The translations under genes and the position numbers were made by a program. A stretch of DNA of 64,000 bases from Bacteroidota bacterium (GTDB lineage Bacteria > Bacteroidota > Ignavibacteria > Ignavibacteriales > Melioribacteraceae): NCBI GenBank assembly GCA_023397505.1, contig JAEWUC010000003.1:1-64000 (forward strand), given 5' to 3'. Under the pieces are notes generated by a model. That model searched no databases, was not told the DNA's origin, and worked only from the letters and a program-made list of their open reading frames with translations. Positions 9,862 to 19,715 of this stretch are shown here, piece by piece (the first letter of the stretch is position 1; every line of letters begins with the position of its first letter).

Positions 9862-11259
9862 TTATCGATTAATGCATTTTATCATTCCGCTTTCATAAAC
9901 AAATTTTACATTACTGAGTTCTTCCTTCACTTCAAAAACTGCGTTTTTAATTTTTATGGTTGTACCCGGGTAAACTTTTCTTGATATAGTAACAACGGAG
10001 TTGGCAACATTATGGTATTCAACTTCTATCTCTTTGAATTCTTTTCTTAACTTTTCTAATTTTTCAGTACATTCTTTGCCTCGTGCATTTAAATTTTTTA
10101 AATACGGCGAACCAACTTCGTTCAAAGCATCCTGCCCGGCTTCTTCAATTTCTTTTTTAATTTCATCGACTTGTTTTTGCATTGCATTTTTTTCCGCTTC
10201 TTTAGCAAGATATTTTTCTTTCAATTCTAATTTTACTCCGAGTTCTAATTCAGTCGGTACATAATAAGCATTGCCGACTGTGGCAGCAGAAATTTTATTT
10301 GTCGCCGAAATTTTACCGCCTATAATCACACCGCTGTCTTTCACTATAATTACTTCGTCGTCGCAGTCGATGTAAGTATTCCGCACTTCGGTAGAAATAT
10401 ATACACTGCCGTGACATTTAATACGCTGATTATTTATATAACCCGAATGGATATCGCCGGTTGCCTCAATTACCTGTTTACCGTCGCCGACAATTCCGCC
10501 GAGTACGGATAATGTACCTCCGCAAGTGATAGTAGCATTTTCAACAATACCTTTTACCTGCACATTATAAGGAGTTGTAATTGAGAAGTGCGGCTTTACA
10601 TCTCCTTTAATATCCACCGAACTTTTAACATTTATGTTGCCTGTTGAAAAATCGACGGATTTTGGTACTGTGTACAATTTCTGAACTTCAACACTACGTT
10701 TTTTATCGTTATAGAAAATAATACCGTCGGCAGATGCTTTAATTACTAAACTATCCTTAGGATCTTTATAAGTCCCGGGTCCAACCACTATATCGAAGTC
10801 TTTTCCCGGGATTGCATGGATTTCTTTTCCAAAAATATCAGTTCCTTTTATGCCTGGTTTTGCTTCAGTTTTTGTAATAAGTACATCATCTTTTGTAACA
10901 CTATTAACCAAACTTATTTCTTTATAATCTATGTGCCCGTCATCTAAAATTTTCGGTCGGAGTGATTTGTCGGTTTTAAAATTAAATTCCAATTTTGCGT
11001 CTTCACCGGCTTGCGGTGGCATTCCTTCGGCAATCAGTAATCTGCCGTCTTTTCTTTCCCCTTCAAGTATTTCTTTTATAGTCTCAGATTTAATCCCAAA
11101 CTTTATTCCTGCTTGATCAATAATTTTATTTAAGTCTTCGGCATTTGGCGGGTTTTGTCCTTCAACAGATTCTTCAAAGACAAAAAATGCTTTCATATTG
11201 CTTTCTTCAAATTCGATATGTGCACCAATTGCATTGTTATTTTGAGAATCTTCAGCCAT
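9862..11259 (-). CDS. FapA-family protein (DUF342)
   Basis: The 465 residues match the 'flagellar assembly protein A' family: an N-terminal alpha/beta region (about 1-150), a single-stranded beta-helix made of short repeats such as 'IKCHGSVYIST' and 'VIIGGKISATNKI' (about 160-330), and a coiled coil of Lys/Glu heptads (about 340-425). There is no signal peptide, so it is cytoplasmic. GGAG lies 7 bases before the ATG. Members are widespread in bacteria without flagella and the true function is unsettled; some act in polar or membrane organisation and bind regulators. No flagellar gene is visible near it, so the flagellar name should not be taken literally. Confidence 0.8.
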   Translation of the reverse strand: MAEDSQNNNAIGAHIEFEESNMKAFFVFEESVEGQNPPNAEDLNKIIDQAGIKFGIKSETIKEILEGERKDGRLLIAEGMPPQAGEDAKLEFNFKTDKSLRPKILDDGHIDYKEISLVNSVTKDDVLITKTEAKPGIKGTDIFGKEIHAIPGKDFDIVVGPGTYKDPKDSLVIKASADGIIFYNDKKRSVEVQKLYTVPKSVDFSTGNINVKSSVDIKGDVKPHFSITTPYNVQVKGIVENATITCGGTLSVLGGIVGDGKQVIEATGDIHSGYINNQRIKCHGSVYISTEVRNTYIDCDDEVIIVKDSGVIIGGKISATNKISAATVGNAYYVPTELELGVKLELKEKYLAKEAEKNAMQKQVDEIKKEIEEAGQDALNEVGSPYLKNLNARGKECTEKLEKLRKEFKEIEVEYHNVANSVVTISRKVYPGTTIKIKNAVFEVKEELSNVKFVYESGMIKCINR

Positions 11260-11679
11260 TACAGCTCCAATTTTTTGTATGAATTGTGAAGTTGAAAATC
11301 ATTTTCAATAATTAAAAATTGTTCGGCATGGTTTCAAAACTATTGCTTAGTTTATCTTTAATTAATGAAATATGTTTTAAGCCTCAGTTAAATATAATAA
11401 AATCTATTATATAAGGTTATCAAATATTGCGGTTTATATTAAGCTTTAGCTGCTATATAATTTGTCATTTTGGGTAGGAAATAATTTAGAGTATAATGTA
11501 ATTCGTAACATTCTTTTTAGAAATCAATTATTATTTAACCGGTTGTACAAACAATAAACAAACTTTATTACAAACAGATAATATTTTACAAAGCTCAAAC
11601 TGAACGCAAACCCGCTTCGACTTGCGTTTTTAGCGGGGCGCGTTCTCTTCTTTAATGGAATTAGTTCACACAACTGGTA
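11260..11679. other. 420-base intergenic spacer
   Basis: This AT-rich spacer lies between the MFS permease stop (11680) and the FapA start (11259), both on the minus strand, so it holds the FapA promoter. No coding frame is seen. The only clear structure is a set of nested inverted repeats at 11602-11645, listed separately. Confidence 0.6.
11602..11645. terminator. Nested, mutually exclusive hairpins downstream of the MFS gene
   Basis: GAACGC (11602-11607) pairs with GCGTTC (11640-11645), and inside it CCCGCT (11611-11616) pairs with AGCGGG (11632-11637). The left arm can pair differently: AACGCAA (11603-11609) with TTGCGTT (11622-11628), followed on the plus strand by T's. The two folds cannot coexist. 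The element lies 35 bases after the minus-strand stop of the permease, so it most likely terminates or stabilises that transcript. No T-run follows on the minus strand, so classic intrinsic termination is uncertain. Confidence 0.4.
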
Positions 11680-12999
11680 TTACCAGTTTCTTTTTTTGTA
11701 CCCGTTTGTAGCATAATAAAAAATAAATAAATAGCATGGCAAAAGAATCCAATACGAAAACTGGGGAGATGAAAAATTCGCTAAAAAACCATAGAGCAAA
11801 GGCAACAATGCGCCGCCCGCAATTCCCATTATAAGAATAGCGGAGCCGATTTTCATAAACTTACCAAGACCGTCTAATGCCATAGGCCAAATAGCAGGCC
11901 AAACCATTGCATTCGAAAAACCAAGCAATGTTAGGAAGAATATGGAATTAGGAATTGGAGATATTCCAATCCAGCCAAATACTATTTTGGAAATTGAATC
12001 ATCGGTTGTTGACGACAGTAAAACTCCTGCACTTAAAACAAAGCCCGTAAGTGCGGAAATGATTAATGCTTTTTCCTGTTTAATAATTCTTGGAATTAAA
12101 GCTATGCCTGCAAGATAACCAAGAACCATAAACGCCATTGTATAGGAAGTAAGTTTTCCGAAGAAAGATACACCGAGCGTTTTACCGTACATTCCAACAG
12201 TATCGCCGGCAATAACTTCTACGCCGACATAAAAGAATAATGCAATTGCGCCGAGTACTAATTGAGGAAATTGGAACACACTTGTTTTATTGCTTTTCAC
12301 ATTAGTTGAATTTTCACTTTCGGTTTCAATTTCAGGAAGTGGAGAAAATTTTATCATAGCCGCAAGCAGAAGTAATATTACTGCCATAATGATATATGGA
12401 AATATCAACCGTGATGCGAGTTCGTTAAAAGCCGCATCTTTTTGCACTTCATTCATTAATAGAAGATTCTCATCGCTGAACTTTTCCATGCCGTGCAGTA
12501 TAAGTGCTGTAAATAATAGCGGACTTAAAATTCCCGCAAATTTATTTGCCAATCCCATAAAACTGATTCTTACTGCTGCACTTTCTTTGGGCCCAATAAT
12601 TACTATATATGGATTTGATGCGGTTTGTAGAATTGTCAGTCCGCCTCCCATCTCAAATAGTCCTGCTAAAAACAAAGCATAAATTCTAGTTTGTGCAGCA
12701 GGTATAAAAATTAATGTTCCCACCGTCATTGCTAACAGACCAATAACCATCCCGTTTTTATATCCGGTTTTTTGTAGCACAGCCGACATAGGCACAGCCA
12801 TAACCGTATAAGAAATATAGAAAGCAAATGTTACAAGATATGCTTCGGTATGGTTTAGTTCACATGCAATTTTTAGAAACGGTATTAAAGAACCGTTCAA
12901 CCAAGTGACGAATCCGAAAATAAAAAACAACATGCCGATAATTGAAATGGATAAAAAATAATTATTGCTGCCGGGAATACTTGTTTTGTCTGTTCTCAT
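11680..12999 (-). CDS. Sugar MFS permease of the FucP/NagP/GluP type
   Basis: The 439 residues show 12 hydrophobic segments and the FucP-family landmarks 'FFIFGFVTWLNG' in helix 1 and 'TILQTASNPY' in helix 4 (NPY after a polar helix is typical of NagP/GluP). Proton symport of a hexose or N-acetylhexosamine across the inner membrane is the family role. It is the last gene of a minus-strand block with GH35, NagB and a ROK kinase, which makes GlcNAc or galactose plausible substrates; GlcNAc (NagP-like) is my preference. The ATG at 12999 has no clear Shine-Dalgarno sequence. Spacing to the GH35 gene is 70 bases. Confidence 0.82.
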   Translation of the reverse strand: MRTDKTSIPGSNNYFLSISIIGMLFFIFGFVTWLNGSLIPFLKIACELNHTEAYLVTFAFYISYTVMAVPMSAVLQKTGYKNGMVIGLLAMTVGTLIFIPAAQTRIYALFLAGLFEMGGGLTILQTASNPYIVIIGPKESAAVRISFMGLANKFAGILSPLLFTALILHGMEKFSDENLLLMNEVQKDAAFNELASRLIFPYIIMAVILLLLAAMIKFSPLPEIETESENSTNVKSNKTSVFQFPQLVLGAIALFFYVGVEVIAGDTVGMYGKTLGVSFFGKLTSYTMAFMVLGYLAGIALIPRIIKQEKALIISALTGFVLSAGVLLSSTTDDSISKIVFGWIGISPIPNSIFFLTLLGFSNAMVWPAIWPMALDGLGKFMKIGSAILIMGIAGGALLPLLYGFLANFSSPQFSYWILLPCYLFIFYYATNGYKKRNW

Positions 13000-13069
13000 A
13001 ATTTTTAGATTAACAATTTATTTGATAAAATTTTGTTCATTCGTTAACGAGCAAAAGCACAATACTTTT

Positions 13070-14866
13070 TCATTCATCTAAAATAGTTTTGCCCGAAATA
13101 CTTTTTGCTTCTTTTTGGTGATGATCGAAAACAACAATTTCATTCTTCCCTTTTTTAAGCCACGGTGCCGGGCAGTATAATCTTTTTTGCGGACCGATTT
13201 CCCAATAAGTGCCAAGATTATTTCCGTTCACATAGACTAATCCCTTTTTATAATTACTCATATCCAAATAGGTATCTTTTGCTTCGTTCAACTCAAATTC
13301 ACCTTTGAAGAAATAACCGTTTCTATCCGGTGAAGGATTTGCTTTCTTAATTTTGCTGATGTAATCAGTATTAAAGGGTAAATTATAAACTTGCCAATTC
13401 ATTAAAGTCATTCCGTTCAACGATACTCTTTCGGTAATTCCTTTCCTGTCAATAATTTCCTGTGCAAAGTTAATTCTGCCCATTCCTTCCACAAGAATTT
13501 CTAGAACAGGATATTCAACATCCGACGGCGGCAATTCAATTGTTTTTTCCGCTTCGCGTCTATCAAGTTTGCCGATATATTTTCCGTTCAGAAAAACTGT
13601 TGCATAATCATGCAAATCGGTAATTAGTAATTTCCCGCTTTTGTGTCCAATCAGTTTTGTTTTATAAAGTATGAATCCTTCGTGCTGATTAAACATTTCC
13701 ATTGGTTTCGGCTGTACTGAACTTACAGGCTGCGGAAGATTATCCCAAATGCTTGAATACAATTCCATTTTAATTTCAGGAATTTCAATTGCAGGAATGG
13801 GTTCAGGTATCTCCGGAATATTTTTAAAATGCATTAACATAAGATTGCGGATTGCAAAATATTTATAAGTTGGTCTGCCCTGTTCATTAATCGGCGCGTC
13901 GTAATCGTAGCTTGTAATATCGGGTTCATAACCTTTGCCGCCGGAATTTGCGCCGGCAGTAAAACCAAAGTTGGTACCTCCGTGCAAAACATAAAAGTTG
14001 AATGACTTTTTTGTATCCAACAAAAACCTTACTTCACGCATCAGATTTGATGTATCTGGTCGCGCCCATTTTTCTCCCCAGTGAGTAAGCCAGCCGGGAT
14101 AAGTTTCGCTGCTGAAAACTGGGACATTGGGATTATGCTTTTTAGCAAGATCAAAATCCGCTTGACTATAACCGCTGTCGAGACCTATTGCCGCAGCGTC
14201 TATTGTTCCGGCTTCAAGCATAAAAGGTGTTGGGCCATCGGCCGTATAGAACGGAACATCAATTTCATTTTCCACTAAAATTTTACGTAGTTCATTCATA
14301 TAATTTTTATCGTTGCCGTAACTGCCGTATTCGTTTTCTACCTGAACCATTATAATCGGTCCGCCGCTAGTAATTAGGAAAGGTTTTACTACTTCCGCAA
14401 GAGCTTTAAAATATCTTTCAACTGCTTGCATGTAGCGTGGATCGGAACAGCGTACTTTTATATCAGGTATTTTAAGCAGATATGGAGGAAGACCGCCGAA
14501 AGTCCATTCGCCGCAAACATATGGTCCCGGTCTTAGCATGAACCACATATTTTCTTCTTGAACAATTTTTAGAAAGTCAGCTATATCCTTGTTGCCGGAT
14601 TTGAAATCAAATTTACCGGGTTCTGTTTCGTGGTAATTCCAGAATATATAAGATGCTATTGTGTTGCATCCCATCGCTTTAGCCATTTTAATTCTATGGC
14701 GCCAGTATTCTTTTGGAATTCTTGAAGGGTGCAACTCGCCGCTTATTATTTGAAACGGCTTGCCGTCAAGAAGAAAATTATCAGGCGAAAGTGAAAATGT
14801 ATGTTTTTGGCTTTGTCCAAATATTAAAGCAGTGAAAATCAAAATAAAGAAAAATGTTTTTTCCAT
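13070..14866 (-). CDS. GH35 beta-galactosidase, exported
   Basis: A signal peptide (MEKTFFFILIFTALIFGQ) precedes a GH35 TIM barrel (about 25-340). The acid/base Glu is E179 in 'VQVENEYGSYG' and the nucleophile E254 in 'FSSETYPGW'; family motifs 'GELHPSRIP', 'YIFWNYHE' and 'RPGPYVCGEW' are intact. Beta-sandwich domains follow (about 380-598, 'LYVNGNNLGTYWEIGPQ'). At 598 residues it has the normal length of bacterial GH35. GH35 enzymes remove terminal beta-galactose. AGGAG lies just before the ATG. With hexosaminidase, fucosidases and mannosidases nearby, removal of antennary galactose from complex glycans is a reasonable role. The next gene upstream is nagB (75 bases away). Confidence 0.9.
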   Translation of the reverse strand: MEKTFFFILIFTALIFGQSQKHTFSLSPDNFLLDGKPFQIISGELHPSRIPKEYWRHRIKMAKAMGCNTIASYIFWNYHETEPGKFDFKSGNKDIADFLKIVQEENMWFMLRPGPYVCGEWTFGGLPPYLLKIPDIKVRCSDPRYMQAVERYFKALAEVVKPFLITSGGPIIMVQVENEYGSYGNDKNYMNELRKILVENEIDVPFYTADGPTPFMLEAGTIDAAAIGLDSGYSQADFDLAKKHNPNVPVFSSETYPGWLTHWGEKWARPDTSNLMREVRFLLDTKKSFNFYVLHGGTNFGFTAGANSGGKGYEPDITSYDYDAPINEQGRPTYKYFAIRNLMLMHFKNIPEIPEPIPAIEIPEIKMELYSSIWDNLPQPVSSVQPKPMEMFNQHEGFILYKTKLIGHKSGKLLITDLHDYATVFLNGKYIGKLDRREAEKTIELPPSDVEYPVLEILVEGMGRINFAQEIIDRKGITERVSLNGMTLMNWQVYNLPFNTDYISKIKKANPSPDRNGYFFKGEFELNEAKDTYLDMSNYKKGLVYVNGNNLGTYWEIGPQKRLYCPAPWLKKGKNEIVVFDHHQKEAKSISGKTILDE

Positions 14867-14940
14867 TATTCTCCTTTTAATCCAATTATTTCTTCGTTCC
14901 TAAAACAGAATTTTTACTTCACCATTTATGCGAGACTTCT

Positions 14941-17280
14941 TTATCTATTCTCTACAAGTTTTTTCAATTCCTGAGAATGTTTATAGAACTCCTCAACCGA
15001 CAATTCTTTAAGAAACAGCATTCCGTGAGCTGCTCTAACCCGCGGAACCGGATGATTCAAAAAGAAGTTTTTACCGATGCATGTTCTAATTTTTTGGTAT
15101 TGATCAACTTGAATTTTTTGTGCAAGTCTGCAGAATGCACCGTCGTATTCCCAGCTTGGAAAACTTGCATCTTTCTGTGAACCGTAACTGTACATAAAAG
15201 TATTTTCAAGGATAGCCATAGAGTTCAAACTAACAGGTATATAAATGTTTGCTTCTGCCGGGTGGAATCTGTACCAAACATTTCTATACCCCCAAATTTT
15301 CAGTTTGGAAACATCATTATCCTTCGAATAAATTCTAATTGCCTCACTTACTGCTTGCAGAACTTTGTAGTGCGTATCTGGTCCGCTGCCTTCAGGATCT
15401 AACGCAACTGTAATTATAGTAGGTTTTATTTTTTTCAGCAGTTTAACTATCGGCAAAACGTCTCGCTGCGTTTCGGGGTTTTCAGTGAAAATATTTCCTT
15501 GATAGAATCCTAATCTTAAATGGGAAACATCGCTTGTGCTGAAGCCGTAATATGCCCACATCAATTCTTCTTCCCACTCGCGAAGCATTCCTTTTAATTT
15601 TTGTACGTGCGGAATATCTTTTTTACCGGGGTACTGAGTTTTAAAATAATTTATTAATTCATTAACGCGGTCTTTCAAATACGTAATGCTGTCTTCCTCA
15701 TAAATTTCAATCATGTTGCGCAGCAGTCTTCGCGAAAGCGCCTCTCTTCTAATCGTTCTGCTGTGGTCGGCAATGCTGTCTAAATATAGACTAACATCAC
15801 TGTCTTTGCCTTCAACAAAATCAGGGTCGAAATAACGCGTCTTAAGTTTTTCATCGAAGATTCCCGATTCAAGGTGAAGTTTTAATTGCTCCATCAATTC
15901 AAGCATATAGGCATTTGTTACTGCATTGAAGCCGCTTGTTAAAATTGCAAAGTGATGTTTGTTAAGCGGAGTTCTAACTAGATGATTGATATATGGGAGA
16001 TAGCCAAGCATTATATCGTCATGGTGTGGAGCTGTATGCAATATCACTTGATTTTCAGGAGTTGTCATACCCTTGTTGAATCTATCGATGATGGAATTTT
16101 TCAACGTTTCGTTAAGTTCTTTAATATTCTTGCCGGATTTTTTCAAAACAAGCGAAGCCAATTTATCGGTGTCAAAATCCTGCTTTGTCAATTGGGTAAT
16201 TTCTTTGTTCAACTTTACAGCCAAATTGATAACGGCCCTTTCCAAAGATACTTGACTTAATTTTTGTTCTTTTTCAACATCAATGTATCTTCTTTCCACT
16301 AAACGCAGTGCAGCCCCGTTTGTCAAATAGAATCTTGCATTCTTTAATTTTTGAAGTACTGTTGCAGGGTATCGGTTTGATGCTGAATTTTCAATCGAAT
16401 CCCTAATGATATTTGCCTTGGCTTCGCCCGCCGCTATTATTATTGCAACCGCATTTTTATTATATGTAATTGTGTCCAAGCCGATTGTAATTACAAGTCT
16501 ATTAGCTGCAATTTCAATTCCGCCAAGATCAGTTGAAGCCGCTGCTTGCGTTTGATAATTCGTAGCAATTAAACGAGTAGATGAAAAATGGTCGCTGCCT
16601 TGAACATTGAAACCAATGTGTCCATCGGGACCGATGCCGCCGAGGAAAAAACCGATACCGCCCATTTCGCGGATTTTCTTTTCGTATTGAGTGCAATATT
16701 CGTCAACAATTTCAATCGTTTCTTTTTGCAAACGTTCGAGCCGTGTAGAAGGCATGCGAGTACGCAAGGAAAGATCAACTATTTTTTCCGGAAAAATTGT
16801 ATCGAGCGGTAAATTTTCTGCCGTACCGATTTTATTAACATCAATCAACAGAGCATTGCTTGCATCCAATCCAAAATTCTTCATATAATATTTTTGGATG
16901 TAATAATAAAAACTGTTGTGCTGTGCCGAATCAATAGGATAAAATTCGTCAATCTGAACGAATTTAATTTTTTTCATATCGGGGCGCTTCTTTAAATCTA
17001 TCTCTACCGATTTTAGTTTTTCTTCAATTTCCGGCTTTGTCCAGTCTTTTAAAATACGCGACACCCAGTAAATAAAATGTTCGGGTGTTTTTCCTGTTGG
17101 AAGAGATACAACACCTTCTGGATTGTACTGAAGCCATTCAATAAATCTTAAAGCCGCCAATTCGCCAAGCTGCGGAAAATTTTCCACTTGTATTATCGGA
17201 ATTTTTTCCGACGGTTCATAAATTATTTTTTTACCTGATTTATTTAAATAATACTGCTCTACTTTAGAATTTGTCTTCAT
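14941..17280 (-). CDS. nagB: Glucosamine-6-phosphate deaminase fused to a PIG-L/LmbE-type domain
   Basis: The N-terminal half (about 20-340) is a glucosamine-6-phosphate deaminase: 'SLPTGKTP', 'FVQIDEFYP' and the catalytic loop 'GGIGPDGHIGFN' are all present. It converts GlcN6P to fructose-6-phosphate and ammonia. The C-terminal half (about 415-740) opens with 'HTAPHHDDIMLGY', a variant of the AHPDDE zinc motif of PIG-L/LmbE N-deacetylases, with 'VALDPEGSGPDTH' further on. Such a fusion could join deacetylation of an N-acetylglucosaminyl substrate to deamination, but the second activity is inference. At 779 residues it is longer than the roughly 660-residue Bacteroides homologues I recall. 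The ATG at 17280 is preferred over a TTG four codons upstream. The gene is cytoplasmic, between GH35 and the ROK kinase. No separate nagA is seen in the window. Confidence 0.88.
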   Translation of the reverse strand: MKTNSKVEQYYLNKSGKKIIYEPSEKIPIIQVENFPQLGELAALRFIEWLQYNPEGVVSLPTGKTPEHFIYWVSRILKDWTKPEIEEKLKSVEIDLKKRPDMKKIKFVQIDEFYPIDSAQHNSFYYYIQKYYMKNFGLDASNALLIDVNKIGTAENLPLDTIFPEKIVDLSLRTRMPSTRLERLQKETIEIVDEYCTQYEKKIREMGGIGFFLGGIGPDGHIGFNVQGSDHFSSTRLIATNYQTQAAASTDLGGIEIAANRLVITIGLDTITYNKNAVAIIIAAGEAKANIIRDSIENSASNRYPATVLQKLKNARFYLTNGAALRLVERRYIDVEKEQKLSQVSLERAVINLAVKLNKEITQLTKQDFDTDKLASLVLKKSGKNIKELNETLKNSIIDRFNKGMTTPENQVILHTAPHHDDIMLGYLPYINHLVRTPLNKHHFAILTSGFNAVTNAYMLELMEQLKLHLESGIFDEKLKTRYFDPDFVEGKDSDVSLYLDSIADHSRTIRREALSRRLLRNMIEIYEEDSITYLKDRVNELINYFKTQYPGKKDIPHVQKLKGMLREWEEELMWAYYGFSTSDVSHLRLGFYQGNIFTENPETQRDVLPIVKLLKKIKPTIITVALDPEGSGPDTHYKVLQAVSEAIRIYSKDNDVSKLKIWGYRNVWYRFHPAEANIYIPVSLNSMAILENTFMYSYGSQKDASFPSWEYDGAFCRLAQKIQVDQYQKIRTCIGKNFFLNHPVPRVRAAHGMLFLKELSVEEFYKHSQELKKLVENR

Positions 17281-17308
17281 TTTAATTACCAATCTATCTT
17301 TAACTTTT

Positions 17309-18415
17309 TTATTTCGAATCCAGTTTATTCAAAGCAAAGGCATAAGCTCCAATTGAAATAGCTTTGCTTGTTCCTATTTTTGAGATACCGACCGCGATTC
17401 TTTTTGAAGGGTCGTATTGAACTTTTTTATTTGTACCGTAAACTTCTATTTCGTGCGATTGACTTTGTACAAACTTTATTGCATCGTTTTCATCTTCCAT
17501 GTTGTAAATCTGCGCCATCAATCTTTTTACAGTTGTTCCGTCATACTTCGTAAAACTGCTGTTCATTTCATCAATTAAGAACGGCATAAACAATGCGGAG
17601 GCCCCCGCCAATCCACCGCCGATAACTATTATACCGTCCAGCAGGGTTATAGCATTTGAAATAGCATCGCCAACTACCTGTGCCATTTGTTTAAAAGCTT
17701 CTATTGCTGCTTCTTTGTTACCTTTTAATTCTCCTATACCAATTTCATAAATTTCTTTCGGCGAAAGTGCATCTTCTCTATGAATACCTGCATATTGCGC
17801 ATAAACTCTTTGCACTCCTCTTATACTTGCATGCTCTTCGGCATTTTCGTTTGTAGAAACTTTATTTCTTAATAACCAAATTTCCCCAGCCATAGAATTA
17901 TCGCCCAGGTATAATTGACCGTTACTAACAATTCCGCTTCCAAAACCCGTACCGAGTGTTATGCCGAATAAATTTTTATATCGTTTCGGATTTCCGGCTT
18001 CTTCTAATTTTCTATTAATATATGGTAAGAATCCGGCTATCGCCTCTCCATAAGCATAAAGATCACCATCGTTATTTATAAAAACAGGCAATCCAAATTT
18101 TTCATGAAGCATTGGTCCGAGCGCAACACCGCCTCTGTAACCTTTCAAATTTCCTAGATCACCAAGAATTCCGTTTGGATAATCTGCCGGACCAGGGAAA
18201 GCAAAACTTATTGCAGAAGGTTTGTCATTCAATTTTTCTTTTACGCGTGTAAAACCTTCAACAATGTTTGCCAATGATTTATCAAGGTTGCTTGCATTTG
18301 AGTCCAACCTAATTTCTTCAACTATTTGTTCATTACCTTGTATTGCAGAAAATACAAAATTTGTTCCGCCCGCATCGAGCGTTAGAACTATTCTTTTATC
18401 ATTCTTTATATCCAT
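17309..18415 (-). CDS. ROK-family sugar kinase (glucokinase / N-acetylhexosamine kinase type)
   Basis: From the ATG at 18415 the protein has 368 residues. The ROK phosphate motif is 'TLDAGGTN'; the catalytic Asp is in 'FINNDGDLYAYGE'; 'GITLGTGFGSGIV' and 'VIGGGLAGA' follow. The zinc motif CxCGxxGCxE of many ROK kinases is absent. The frame runs open further upstream, but AGGGGG eight bases before 18415 and the DxGGT motif position fix this start. It probably phosphorylates GlcNAc, glucose or mannose at C6, feeding the neighbouring NagB fusion. It starts 14 bases after the second MFS permease gene and ends 28 bases before nagB, so all three are co-transcribed. Confidence 0.85.
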   Translation of the reverse strand: MDIKNDKRIVLTLDAGGTNFVFSAIQGNEQIVEEIRLDSNASNLDKSLANIVEGFTRVKEKLNDKPSAISFAFPGPADYPNGILGDLGNLKGYRGGVALGPMLHEKFGLPVFINNDGDLYAYGEAIAGFLPYINRKLEEAGNPKRYKNLFGITLGTGFGSGIVSNGQLYLGDNSMAGEIWLLRNKVSTNENAEEHASIRGVQRVYAQYAGIHREDALSPKEIYEIGIGELKGNKEAAIEAFKQMAQVVGDAISNAITLLDGIIVIGGGLAGASALFMPFLIDEMNSSFTKYDGTTVKRLMAQIYNMEDENDAIKFVQSQSHEIEVYGTNKKVQYDPSKRIAVGISKIGTSKAISIGAYAFALNKLDSK

Positions 18416-18429
18416 TAAATTCCCCCTAT

Positions 18430-19626
18430 CTATGCCGCTGCTAAACTTGTTTTCTTTATCGATACAAATGCGGCAACTCCAATATATGCCAGACAAATTA
18501 ACGGAACTATAAATCCCGTTTGTACATCTGTAATATCACTTACTTTGCCCATTAATAAAGGTATAATTGCTCCACCCGAAATAGCTGTTACCATTAAGCC
18601 CGATAATTCATTTGAACGCTCCGGCATACGTTCAATTGTAATTGAAAAAACCAACGGAAAAATATTAGCAAAACCCAAACCGACTAATACAATTCCCATA
18701 TAAGATAAAACTTCATCCGATGTGAATATTGCCGTAATACCAAGCACAGCAATAAATACGGTTACTGCTAAAAATTTTGTTGCAGATACTTTGCTCAATA
18801 TTAATGATCCTAAAAATCTTCCGACTAATATTGGAAGAAAAAACAACGCCCAACTTACCCACAACCCGAATCCTTCAATTCCAAAATTTTCTTTCAACAA
18901 TATTGGCACACCTGAACTCATAGATACTTCTGCCCCAACGTATAAAAATATAGCCATTACCATTAACAGCACATAACCGTTCTTTAAAAGTGATAAACAT
19001 GATTTTATGTTTGCCGGTTTTGCATCGGCACTTTTATGTTCTTTAATTTCCAGAGGCCATACCAATAGCATTGTAAATATTATTAATGCTGTAAATACAG
19101 GAAACAATATGCTCCAATCCCAGCCAAATGCAAATGCAACAAGCGGCGGAAGTAAAAATCCGAGCGATGAACCGATGGCTTTGATAGATTGAGCGAGTGA
19201 AAGGTTTTTTGAATAATCTCCTTCCGGCGAAACGTCGCGCATTATTGGGTTGCCCACAACCTGGAGTATTGTAGCGCCGGCACATAACAATAGAATTGAT
19301 AATAATACAATATAAAAACTGAATAACTCTCCCGGATTAAAACTTACTTTTATCCCATACATACCGTTTAACATTGGAAGTAATAATCCAAAGGCGGCAA
19401 TTATCAAACCTAGAAGAAGAACATGCTTCTTCCCCTTTTTATCTTGATAAACTCCCATAGGAACAGACAATAATCCAAACATAATAAATCCTACAAACGG
19501 AATTAGCTGCGCCATTGTATTTGATAATTGGAAAGTATCTTTTGCCAATCCAACCAATGGTCCAACTACATCTCCGAATCCCATACACAAAAACACTAGG
19601 AATATTGATACCGGGTTTGTTTTCAT
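18430..19626 (-). CDS. Sugar MFS permease
   Basis: The 398 residues carry 12 hydrophobic segments; 'GFGDVVGPLVGLAKDTF' in helix 1, 'PMGVYQDKKGKKHVL' in the 2-3 loop and 'LQVVGNPIMRD' in helix 4 place it in the FucP/GluP-related group, though it is clearly diverged from the permease at 11680. The ATG at 19626 is chosen because GGAG precedes it; a TTG 16 codons upstream also keeps the frame. It heads the minus-strand operon MFS-ROK kinase-nagB-GH35-MFS, so its substrate should be the sugar the kinase phosphorylates. Confidence 0.8.
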   Translation of the reverse strand: MKTNPVSIFLVFLCMGFGDVVGPLVGLAKDTFQLSNTMAQLIPFVGFIMFGLLSVPMGVYQDKKGKKHVLLLGLIIAAFGLLLPMLNGMYGIKVSFNPGELFSFYIVLLSILLLCAGATILQVVGNPIMRDVSPEGDYSKNLSLAQSIKAIGSSLGFLLPPLVAFAFGWDWSILFPVFTALIIFTMLLVWPLEIKEHKSADAKPANIKSCLSLLKNGYVLLMVMAIFLYVGAEVSMSSGVPILLKENFGIEGFGLWVSWALFFLPILVGRFLGSLILSKVSATKFLAVTVFIAVLGITAIFTSDEVLSYMGIVLVGLGFANIFPLVFSITIERMPERSNELSGLMVTAISGGAIIPLLMGKVSDITDVQTGFIVPLICLAYIGVAAFVSIKKTSLAAA

Positions 19627-19715
19627 ATTCACTCCAATGAAATTTAAGATCGATGATAAATTTTTATTCAACACAACTTAACAAAATACCACCCATTTTT
19701 TTTGATTAAAAAATA

